48,841 nt of DNA from Alphaproteobacteria bacterium (GTDB lineage: Bacteria > Pseudomonadota > Alphaproteobacteria > Rhodobacterales > Rhodobacteraceae). Below the pieces are notes generated by a model. It was not told the origin of the DNA, did no database searches, and was given only the letters and a program-made list of their open reading frames with translations. Below are positions 8,142-16,365 of this stretch, piece after piece. The stretch spans positions 1 through 48,841 of the forward strand of contig JAUHVK010000031.1 in the NCBI GenBank assembly GCA_030425145.1, in the 5' to 3' direction. Both the position numbers and the translations under genes were made by a program. Every line of letters starts with the position of its first letter. Position 1 is the first letter of the stretch.

Positions 8142-10202
8142 TCAGGTTCCCGACTGAGCCGCTCGCTGGCGTTCGGCCTTTTTCGTCTTGATATATGCAT
8201 GGGCTTCCGCGAGGCGCTTCTCCAATGGATCGGCCGAATGCGGGTTGGGTTCGCGGCCTTCCTGCGCCCGAAACCGCTTGATGCGCGGCCACAACGTGAG
8301 AGCTTCTTTTTCGGTCATCTGGATGCGCTGAGAGATCATCGCGTCCTGGATGGTCTTCAGGAGTGGTGTGTCGAAGGCGCGCGAGGCGACGTCGAAACCT
8401 TCCTTAAACGGGTTTACGCTGTCGATCAGATCGATATCCAACTCGCGGACGTTCACGAACCGCTTCACCATGTTGATCAGGGACAGGTTTTCCGACGGCT
8501 CAGCATCGTACGCCTCGCCCACTTCAGCAAACGCGCCTTCTTGCGATGCGCGTTTCGCCATGCCGATCAGGTTCATCCTCGCCGCGAGGTCCTGACGCAC
8601 GGATTCCGTTTCGTCGTCTGACAGGTTCTCGTAGGTTGTCTCGATGATATCCGTCAGCACCATCTGAGTGGCGACTTCCGGGGCAACATCATCCGCCACA
8701 ACGCGGCGGTCCATGGCCTGGCAGGCCTTGGCCACGAGCTCGTTCATGTCGTTCTCGACAATGGCACGGGCGCGGGCCGTAGGCGGCTCCAACAAACCCT
8801 TGATGCCAATATGTACGGTGCCGTCGTTCGTGGTCTCGACGGGCGCGCGGATATCCCCGTCTTCTCGGCGATAGAATTTGAAGTTGGGCGCCAGCACCTG
8901 CTCCATCAGCATCGCACCCGAAATTGCCTTGAGCATGTCGTTGACCGCGTCGGCGACGACCGTGGTTTCCACACCGGGCTCAGCGACCAGGTTGGTGAAC
9001 TGGGCGTGGGGCTTGCCAGGTGCATCGCGGGTGGCCCGGCCGATGATCTGGACGATTTCCGTAAGCGAATTCCTATAGCCAATGGTCAGCGCATGTTCAC
9101 ACCACGGCCAGTCAAACCCTTCTTTGGCCATCCCGAGCGCGATGATGATATCGACCTTGGCCCGATCCGCCGCGTCGTCCCGCTTTCCATCAGGGCCCTT
9201 CGCCTCTGCCTGCAACGCGGCCTTGATGCCGTCGCGCCCGTCGCCGTCGTCAACGAGGTCGGCGATCTTGAGAACTTTGCCGTCCGAGGCGCGTTTCACC
9301 AAATCGAACCCGGTGTCCGGATCGCGGCTGACGTGCTTACCAATCGCGCCCATGATCAGCCCGACCTCATCGTGCTTTTCGCCGAACGCCTCAGCTGACC
9401 CGCGATGCGGGATGTGGACAATCGTCTTGCGGTTGGTGTCGAGGACATCCGGGATCGCCGAGATGTACCGTCCCCGGTAGAACGAATACGAAATCCCCAG
9501 TGACTTCAGATGCTCGTATCCCTCAAGCTGCTCATAGTAGCTGTAGGTGATGGATTTGAACCGTGCCTCATCCTCGGGCCGCAGGACCGGCACGCTGTCG
9601 CCCCGGAAATAGGACCCGGTCATCGCCATCATGTGGGCTTTCTCGCGGGCCAGCAATTTGCGGAGAATCTCGCCCAGACGGTTGTCATCGGCCGCTGCAA
9701 CGTGATGGAACTCATCGACTGCGATCAGAAAGTCGTCAAACGCCTCCACACCGCGCGCCTTCTCGATCGCGTCGAAGGCAAAGCGGAACGTCGCATGGGT
9801 GCAGACAATTACCTGGGCATCGCTGTCCATGAAGGCTTCGAACGCCTTCACCTTCTGAGACTTCGCCATGCCGTCTTCACCCGATAGGCAAAGGTTCCAT
9901 TGCGGGTCCACGTCCCAATCGGCCCAGAACCCGTGCGAGGTGAGGTCGGTCGAGCGGAACGAGCTGCCGATAGAGGTTTCGGGCACCGCCACGACCACCT
10001 TTTTCACGCCCTGGTTTTCGAGCTTGTCGAGCGCGAGGAACATCAAGGCACGGGATTTTCCCGCCGCCGGTGGCGCCTTCAACAGCAGGAACTGCGCGGC
10101 GCGTGCCTCGTAAACGCGGGCCTGCATCGGGCGCTGGCCGAGGCTGTTCGTCTTGGAGTCCGCGCCGGAATGGCCATAGGTCATACGCACAAGATCAACC
10201 AT
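8142..10202 (-). CDS. Superfamily-2 DEAD/DEAH-type helicase
   Basis: A 686-aa ATP-dependent helicase/translocase of the ResIII class found with restriction enzymes. Motifs: Walker A APPAAGKS (43-50), motif II VDEFHH (162-167, DEFH in place of DEAH), the motif III region MAMTGSYF, and motif VI QIIGRATRD (385-393). A 270-residue C-terminal helical extension without obvious catalytic motifs follows. Its ATG comes directly after the TAA stop of the methyltransferase with no intervening base, and the GIY-YIG gene begins 5 nt after its stop. The three proteins are therefore made from one message. In type I, ISP and DISARM systems such helicases translocate on DNA to bring about cleavage; here that role is inferred. 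Confidence 0.9.
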   Translation of the reverse strand: MVDLVRMTYGHSGADSKTNSLGQRPMQARVYEARAAQFLLLKAPPAAGKSRALMFLALDKLENQGVKKVVVAVPETSIGSSFRSTDLTSHGFWADWDVDPQWNLCLSGEDGMAKSQKVKAFEAFMDSDAQVIVCTHATFRFAFDAIEKARGVEAFDDFLIAVDEFHHVAAADDNRLGEILRKLLAREKAHMMAMTGSYFRGDSVPVLRPEDEARFKSITYSYYEQLEGYEHLKSLGISYSFYRGRYISAIPDVLDTNRKTIVHIPHRGSAEAFGEKHDEVGLIMGAIGKHVSRDPDTGFDLVKRASDGKVLKIADLVDDGDGRDGIKAALQAEAKGPDGKRDDAADRAKVDIIIALGMAKEGFDWPWCEHALTIGYRNSLTEIVQIIGRATRDAPGKPHAQFTNLVAEPGVETTVVADAVNDMLKAISGAMLMEQVLAPNFKFYRREDGDIRAPVETTNDGTVHIGIKGLLEPPTARARAIVENDMNELVAKACQAMDRRVVADDVAPEVATQMVLTDIIETTYENLSDDETESVRQDLAARMNLIGMAKRASQEGAFAEVGEAYDAEPSENLSLINMVKRFVNVRELDIDLIDSVNPFKEGFDVASRAFDTPLLKTIQDAMISQRIQMTEKEALTLWPRIKRFRAQEGREPNPHSADPLEKRLAEAHAYIKTKKAERQRAAQSGT

Positions 10203-12887
10203 TTACGCGGCCTCTTCCTTCTTCAGCTTCTCGATCCGGGCAGCATAGAGCTTGAACAGCCGCTCGAGCCTTTCAGTATCGTTGCGGAACGGACGCCCGA
10301 TATACATCGTCTCGAGCAATTCGCCATTCTGGCGGTGCACCTCGCGCAGGTCGTCTGGCATCTCGTCGGGGTCGTACAGCTGCGCGATGGTCTTGGGGTG
10401 GTGCATGTAGCGCGTCTTGAGGATTGCGCGTGCGGACGCGTTCAGTGCTTCCAGCTGATCCTCGGTGAAGCGCGGTACCGGGAAGGTGTTCCAGCCAAGC
10501 GTGTTGGAATAGCGGAAATCCGATTTGAGCTTGCCGCAGACCGTACCGATCCAGACCAGATGAAGACGCGAGGCGATGAGGGCGAGGCACCATTCAGGTG
10601 CGTCATAGAGGGCAAAGTTCAGGTTTGACGGGACTACATCGTTGCCAACCCGCTCGACGGGCAGGTAGGGACGCCGTTCGGAAGTGACACCCGGAACCAG
10701 AATTGCCGAGTTTCTTGGGGCATAGTGCTCTCGAAATTGATGAGGGCGTTCTGCCAAGTCTCTACCCGCCTTATCCTTCATGTCGAGGCGCGCGGCGCGA
10801 GTTGCCTCGATCATTTTCCGGACGCCTGCGATTTTCGTTGCTTCTTCGAGTTTCTCATCATCGATCCACAGGCAGTATCTTTCGATCCCTTTTACGACTT
10901 CCTGTGAACCCATGAAGCGACGGACGAATTCGGCAGCTTCTGGATGATGGTCCAAAAGCTGATCTCTTTCAGATGGTTTCATCAAGAGCCTGCCAGCGTC
11001 GTAAGGCATGTTTCCGAATTGCATATCGGGCAGCCCAAACAGTGAAGTGTTTGAGCGCGTGACGACCATATCACTCATATTCAGTAGGTAGGAATTGATG
11101 TGCGAAGAGGGCGTCTTCAGATCGCCATCAAAGAGAACTTTCGGCGCATTGGAGCGGTTTCTTATTCCAACGATAACGCACATCACGGCAGCATTGGCCG
11201 ATGCGTTGTTGCGCCATTTGAAAGTGCGGTGCGCAAAACCGATTTCGCGGCCGCCTCCCAGAATCAAAGGCCATATGGTTGAGGCAGCATCCCCTTGCGC
11301 AATCGAGTTTGTTGCCACTAGCGCTGCCTGTGCAGGGCGATCTTCAATATACTGCCCTGCCTTGTAGAACCAGCCGACCACGTAGTCGAACGCCTTGTAG
11401 TTCACCCCCAAATCACCAAAGAGAAGATCCTTGTCGGCCTTATGTGACGCCTCTTGTTGCGCTTTGCCCAAGAACGGTGGATTGCCAGCGATGAAGACCT
11501 CTTCGTCGTCGCTTGGGGGTGGGCAAACGCGGTTCCAGTCTAACCTCAGTGAGTTTTCGCAAACGATGTTTCCGCCATCTCGCAGGGGTAGTGCCGGGGC
11601 TGTGTTTCCGAACATCTCGCCAAAGCGCGCATTGGCCTGATACTCGGCGATGAACAGTGCCAGCTTGGCCGTCTCCGCCGCGAAATCCGTGATCTCGATG
11701 CCGTAGAAATTCGCCAGCCGCACGCCAGAGAACATCTGCGCCGATGCCCCGCCATCCAGCTGCGCCAGACGCTCCAGCACGCGCATCTCGCGCGCACGAA
11801 GCTCCCGATAGGCGACGACAAGGAAGTTCCCCGATCCGCAGGCTGGATCGAAAACCCGGATCCCCTCGATCCGTTTGAGCACGCGCGCCAGTGCCTTGCG
11901 GCTATCACCGGCCTTCTCGATTTGCTCATCCAGATCATCAAGGAACAGCGGCCCCAGCACCTTGAGTATGTTCGGCACCGAGGTGTAGTGCATCCCCAGT
12001 TCGGACCGTTTGTCAGGATCAGCGACCGACTGGATCATGGACCCGAAGATGTCCGGGTTGATCTCTTGCCAATCGAGCTGGCAGGCGTCCTGAAGGTAGC
12101 GATAGGCACCGCGATCGAATTTGGGCACATCCAGTTCATCAGCGAAAAGCCCGCCGTTCACGTAGGGAAAGGCGTCAGCCCAAGCGGGCAGGTTCTGACG
12201 CTGACCCTTGGGGAGATTCATCGCGGCGAAGGCCGATGCGATGCAGGACTGCGCCTCTTCCCCTTTGTCGCCCGCATGGGTGAAGATGAGACGTGAGAAC
12301 AGGTTGTCTTCGAAGATGCCCACGTCTTCTGCGAACATGCAGAAAATCAGCCGCGTCATCAGCTGGTTCAGGTCATGCCGCCGTTCCGGTGTCTTCCAGT
12401 CCGGGTTCTTCTTGAGAAGCGCATCATAGAGCTTGGCCAGTCGCCCCGCCGCCTTGACGTCGACCTCGTTCTCTTCCGCCGCCTTGTAACGGGACATGCC
12501 AGCCGCTGGCAGGAAAAACCCGAAGTGATGATGCAAGTCGGCGAACTTGATGTGCAAGCTGTCGCCCGATGCGACATGTTCGGCGGACAGGTCAACGCCG
12601 TCCGTTGCCAGAAGGATTGCCGGTTTGTGGGTGGTAGTCTTCTTGTCCGACCGGATCATCGACAAGCCCTGGTCCAACGCGCCCGGGTCGGTCACCATTG
12701 CATAGAACTTGCGGTTCATCAGGACCGCGCCGGGCACCTTCGATTTGTTGATCGTCCCACTGCGGAGCTTTGAAACCGTGGCTTGCGGACTACCCATGGC
12801 GGCGGCGAACACAAACGGGAACTCGCCGCCGTCGAACGGACAGCTTGCGATTTCTTCCAGGGCGTCTGCGATTTCTGTCGGGTTCAT
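10203..12887 (-). CDS. MmeI-like class I SAM-dependent DNA adenine methyltransferase
   Basis: An 894-aa N6-adenine DNA methyltransferase. The N-terminal 130 residues (FPFVFAAAMGSP, VPGAVLMNR, HHHFGFFLPAAG) form a methylase-associated domain seen in this family and lack the D/ExK nuclease pattern of true MmeI enzymes. Then come a helical region with GMHYT (299-302), SAM-binding motif I FDPACGSGNF (346-355), the catalytic motif GNPPF (468-472) and a target-recognition/C-terminal part. The start codon ATG at 12887 follows a TAA in the upstream region; no strong ribosome site is obvious. It is the first gene of the operon with helicase and GIY-YIG nuclease. It probably marks host DNA so that the partner proteins act only on unmodified DNA. 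Confidence 0.92.
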   Translation of the reverse strand: MNPTEIADALEEIASCPFDGGEFPFVFAAAMGSPQATVSKLRSGTINKSKVPGAVLMNRKFYAMVTDPGALDQGLSMIRSDKKTTTHKPAILLATDGVDLSAEHVASGDSLHIKFADLHHHFGFFLPAAGMSRYKAAEENEVDVKAAGRLAKLYDALLKKNPDWKTPERRHDLNQLMTRLIFCMFAEDVGIFEDNLFSRLIFTHAGDKGEEAQSCIASAFAAMNLPKGQRQNLPAWADAFPYVNGGLFADELDVPKFDRGAYRYLQDACQLDWQEINPDIFGSMIQSVADPDKRSELGMHYTSVPNILKVLGPLFLDDLDEQIEKAGDSRKALARVLKRIEGIRVFDPACGSGNFLVVAYRELRAREMRVLERLAQLDGGASAQMFSGVRLANFYGIEITDFAAETAKLALFIAEYQANARFGEMFGNTAPALPLRDGGNIVCENSLRLDWNRVCPPPSDDEEVFIAGNPPFLGKAQQEASHKADKDLLFGDLGVNYKAFDYVVGWFYKAGQYIEDRPAQAALVATNSIAQGDAASTIWPLILGGGREIGFAHRTFKWRNNASANAAVMCVIVGIRNRSNAPKVLFDGDLKTPSSHINSYLLNMSDMVVTRSNTSLFGLPDMQFGNMPYDAGRLLMKPSERDQLLDHHPEAAEFVRRFMGSQEVVKGIERYCLWIDDEKLEEATKIAGVRKMIEATRAARLDMKDKAGRDLAERPHQFREHYAPRNSAILVPGVTSERRPYLPVERVGNDVVPSNLNFALYDAPEWCLALIASRLHLVWIGTVCGKLKSDFRYSNTLGWNTFPVPRFTEDQLEALNASARAILKTRYMHHPKTIAQLYDPDEMPDDLREVHRQNGELLETMYIGRPFRNDTERLERLFKLYAARIEKLKKEEAA

Positions 12888-13156
12888 TTAGGGTCCGTCG
12901 GTAAACTCATACGAATGCTACAGAAATTTTGGGGCGATGACGATAGCGACCGACGCCTTAAACAGCCCAATTCGGCCGTCGCCAATGAAATACTATGCGT
13001 TGATACCACGGCGCCGTTTTAGCCGATCGTAAAATTACGGGCGATTCTGGTTCTCCGAGAAACTCGGCAGCAGTCACCAGCAATGTCGCAAATGGGTGAT
13101 CGGCGCACAGGTCCCAAGGTTAATCTTGACGAAGTGACATTCTTAATCGGCCAGAC

Positions 13157-14074
13157 ATGACATCAATCAGCACAGCCCCTGCCACTGCCGATGCCCACAA
13201 GTACGGTGTGCTCTTCGTATTTGCGGCGGGTGTGCTGTGGTCGACGGTCGGCCTTGGAATTCGCCTGATCGAAGACGCCGTCGTGTGGCAGATACTGCTC
13301 TACCGGTCGATCAGCCTGTCGCTGTTTCTCTACGTGCTTATCCGCGTGCGGTCTGGCGAAAGCCCATTTGTTCAAGTCCGCCGCATCGGCGCCCCCGCCG
13401 TAATTGCGGGGCTCTCTCTGGTCGCGGCCTATTCCGGCGGCATCTACGCGATCCAGAACACCTCGGTCGCGAATGCCATGCTACTATTTGCGACCGCACC
13501 GTTTATGGCCGCTGTGCTTGGATGGATCGTGCTACGAGAACCTGTCCGCGCCGCAACCTGGATAGCGATTGCCGTCGCAATCAGCGGGATCGGGATCATG
13601 GTCGCCGACAAGTCCGGAGGCGTTGTGCTCAAAGGCAGCCTTGCGGCGCTTGGATCGGCCTTCGGTTTTGCTGTCTTCACCGTGGCGTTGCGGTGGGGGC
13701 GCACAGGCGAAATGCTGCCTGCGGTTTTCCTGTCGGGCCTCTTCGCGATCGTCATCACTTCGGTCATATGCTTGGGCCTCGGGCTTTCCTTCGTGCTAAG
13801 CCCTCGTGATGGCGGCATCGCGATGGGCATGGGGGTGTTCCAGGTTGGGGCAGGTCTGATCCTCTACACGTTGGGATCGCGCAGCCTTCCCGCAGCAGAG
13901 CTTGCCCTGTTGTCGCTTGCCGAAGTCCTGCTCGGTCCACTCTGGGTCTGGATGTTTCTGGGAGAAACCGCGACTGCGAACACACTGATCGGAGGTGCTG
14001 TTCTACTCGTGGCGATTGCTGGCAATGCGCTTTCGGGCAAGCGGAGAAAACCACCGCCAATCACGGCACCTTAG
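13157..14074 (+). CDS. EamA/DMT-family metabolite exporter
   Basis: A 305-aa inner-membrane protein with ten predicted transmembrane helices arranged as two EamA repeats (each about 130 residues; conserved GVLWSTVGLGIRL at the start of the first, GSAFGFAVFTVALRW in the second, and the terminal WMFLGETATANTLIGGAVLL). Members of the drug/metabolite transporter superfamily export amino acids and other small molecules; the substrate cannot be read from the sequence. It stands alone between two defence operons, divergent from the methyltransferase gene with a 269-bp spacer, and shows no link to them. Confidence 0.92.
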   Translation: MTSISTAPATADAHKYGVLFVFAAGVLWSTVGLGIRLIEDAVVWQILLYRSISLSLFLYVLIRVRSGESPFVQVRRIGAPAVIAGLSLVAAYSGGIYAIQNTSVANAMLLFATAPFMAAVLGWIVLREPVRAATWIAIAVAISGIGIMVADKSGGVVLKGSLAALGSAFGFAVFTVALRWGRTGEMLPAVFLSGLFAIVITSVICLGLGLSFVLSPRDGGIAMGMGVFQVGAGLILYTLGSRSLPAAELALLSLAEVLLGPLWVWMFLGETATANTLIGGAVLLVAIAGNALSGKRRKPPPITAP

Positions 14075-14430
14075 AACCGCAACCTGCGGCCCTGAGCGGA
14101 CTTTCTGTGTGTAGTCCAAGTGCTGCGACGCAGCTTTCTCGAAAAGCGGAAATCCAGCACTTAAACTAAATCGGATGGGTACAGAGTAACGGTAGTAGGA
14201 CAGCATAAGCATGACCACTTCATTGGAAGAACAAGAACGGCTTCTAAGGGTGGCTCGTAGGTGACCGCCCTTCGATCCAGCTCCAATAGCATCTGTACCA
14301 AGTCAGTCTGATTGAAGAAAAATATGCAGAGCGCGAGGGTAGCTTTCTAAATGACAATTACAGAAGGTAATTCAATGAACAGCCGCTAAAGTAATTTTCG
14401 GAGGTACGATTTGTCAGTGGAGAAGGCACC
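14075..14430. other. Intergenic region upstream of the Gabija-like operon
   Basis: I see no gene here. The stretch is more AT-rich than its flanks. A short open frame at about 14211-14264 (MTTSLEEQERLL..., 17 codons) has no support and may be a remnant. The promoter for the downstream OLD/UvrD operon should lie here. The Shine-Dalgarno-like GGAGAAGG at 14420-14427 precedes the ATG at 14431. Confidence 0.5.
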
Positions 14431-16365
14431 ATGAAGCTCACGCATTTGCGTATTTGCAACTTCCGATGCTTTGGGGGCGTCGAGACAGAAATCGCGTTAG
14501 ACGATACAACGTTCATTCTTGGACCGAACGGCGCCGGTAAGACGGCGGTGCTGCAGGCGCTGGCAAGGATGTTCAGTCTCGATCCCGCACAGCGTAAGAT
14601 CAGAACCTCCGATTTTCATATCCCCGCCGACGAGGCGCACGATGCGGCACCAGAAGAGCGCAGTTTTTGGATCGAGGCCGATTTCGAATTTCCAGAGCTT
14701 GAGTTGGAAAACGTCGACATGCCCGCGGTGCCCGGCAACTTCGCGCATATGCTCATGGTGGACAATGATGAGGTCGTCCGCGTCCGCTTCCGTTTGGCAG
14801 CAACTCTTGATCAGGACGGTGATATCGAGGAAACCTTCACCTACGTTACCGAAGCTGACGAGGACGGGTTGCCCGTGGAGGAAAGCCGGGCCTCCAAGCA
14901 AGATCGCAACGCCATTCAGGTGCATTACCTCCCTGCTCGCCGCGATCCATCGGACCATATCTCTTACTCCGCCAACGCCTTAGTGGGCCGGGCATTGCGA
15001 GCCGCCGACTGGAGCGTCGAGCGCACTGAGGTCAATGATCTTACAGCGCAAATTACCGATGCCTTAAGTGGGAACGCCGCCATTGAAGGCATCAGCGACT
15101 CGCTGACCGACATCTGGGGCCAGCTTCACAGGGGCGAGTTTTTCGCCAACCCGTCAATCTCTTTTGCGCAAAGTGAGGTCAACGCGCTTCTCCGCCATCT
15201 GAGCCTTACCTTCACGCCAGGCCACGGCGAGTCGCTCGTCGACTTTTCACGACTAAGCGACGGTCAGCAATCCTTGCTGTATATCTCTCTGGTGCTCGCA
15301 ATGCGCGAGATCGGCGACAAGGTGCTCGCCGGTGAACTAGAAGCTTTCGACATCGACAAACTGCGGCCCGCGATCTTTACCTTAATCGCGGTCGAAGAGC
15401 CGGAGAACAGCCTTTCACCGCACTATCTCGGGCGCGTAATCCGCGCGATTTCCGAATTTGCAAACGGCCAGAATGCACAGACCCTGGTGGCTACGCACGC
15501 CCCATCACTTTTGCGTCGCGTCGCCCCTGAGACTATCCGCTATCTGCGGTTAGACGGCGATCGTCGAACGGTCGTCGCTCGGGTTGTTCTCCCGGAAAAT
15601 GAGGACGCGGCAAAATATGTGCGTGAAGCTGTACACGCCTTCCCTGAATTATACTTTGCCCGGTTCGTCATTCTGGGTGAAGGCGACAGCGAAGAAGTCG
15701 TCCTGCCGCGGATGCTAGCTGCACGCGGCGTTCTCACGGATGATGCATCGATCTCGGTTGTCCCTTTGGGCGGGCGCCACGTCAACCATTTCTGGCGGTT
15801 ACTGCACGGGCTGGGCATCCCGCACGCGACTTTGCTTGATCTCGACCTTGCCCGCTTTCAGGGTGGCTGGGGCAGGATCAAGTACGCTGCGAAGCAACTT
15901 CTGAAATATAGCGACGTGGAGAATGCGGGCATTGACGAAGATGAAATAGCAGCCATCCCAACTTGGAATAGCGAACAAGGACTTTTGATCGATGACGATG
16001 ATTGGTTCGAGTATTTCAACGAGCGCGGCGTCTTCTTTTCGTCGCCGCTTGATCTCGACTTTATGATGATCGAGGCGTTCGCCGAAGTCTATCGAGTTGA
16101 AGATGACGAGCGCGAAGAACCAGATGAGACAACGCTCAAGGCTGTCCTCGGCAAAAAACACGATACCGTGGCAGGGCAATATACAGACGACCAGCTTCAG
16201 CTGTTCGATGCCTACCACGGTCGCTTCAAGTTAGGCAGCAAGCCAGCTTGGCATATCCGGGCAATGGCAGCGATTGATGATGCAGAAATTGCTGCGGACA
16301 TGCCCGCGGCCATGACCGCGCTAATCGACTATGTCGAAACCGAGCTCGAAGGCTTACCTGAATGA
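14431..16365 (+). CDS. gajA: OLD-family ATPase/TOPRIM nuclease, GajA-like
   Basis: A 644-aa class 2 OLD-type nuclease. ABC-like ATPase half: Walker A GPNGAGKT (31-38), signature LSDGQQS (275-281), Walker B with EEPE (322-325) and H-loop THAPS (355-359). TOPRIM half: acidic residue in VILGEGDSEE (Glu417) and the DxD at 470-472 in LLDLDLARF. Class 2 OLD proteins are those encoded next to a UvrD-like helicase. In the characterised Gabija anti-phage system GajA is a nucleotide-sensing DNA nicking enzyme that acts with GajB. The ribosome site GGAGAAGG fixes the start. The gene overlaps the helicase gene by 4 nt. It is longer than the studied Bacillus GajA (about 580 aa), so it is called Gabija-like. 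Confidence 0.88.
   Translation: MKLTHLRICNFRCFGGVETEIALDDTTFILGPNGAGKTAVLQALARMFSLDPAQRKIRTSDFHIPADEAHDAAPEERSFWIEADFEFPELELENVDMPAVPGNFAHMLMVDNDEVVRVRFRLAATLDQDGDIEETFTYVTEADEDGLPVEESRASKQDRNAIQVHYLPARRDPSDHISYSANALVGRALRAADWSVERTEVNDLTAQITDALSGNAAIEGISDSLTDIWGQLHRGEFFANPSISFAQSEVNALLRHLSLTFTPGHGESLVDFSRLSDGQQSLLYISLVLAMREIGDKVLAGELEAFDIDKLRPAIFTLIAVEEPENSLSPHYLGRVIRAISEFANGQNAQTLVATHAPSLLRRVAPETIRYLRLDGDRRTVVARVVLPENEDAAKYVREAVHAFPELYFARFVILGEGDSEEVVLPRMLAARGVLTDDASISVVPLGGRHVNHFWRLLHGLGIPHATLLDLDLARFQGGWGRIKYAAKQLLKYSDVENAGIDEDEIAAIPTWNSEQGLLIDDDDWFEYFNERGVFFSSPLDLDFMMIEAFAEVYRVEDDEREEPDETTLKAVLGKKHDTVAGQYTDDQLQLFDAYHGRFKLGSKPAWHIRAMAAIDDAEIAADMPAAMTALIDYVETELEGLPE

Noticed and set aside
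13100-13156. Strong sigma-70 promoter (TTGACG) ahead of the EamA gene
   Set aside because: The spacing to the TTAAT that follows is only about 13 bp, so the match is not convincing.
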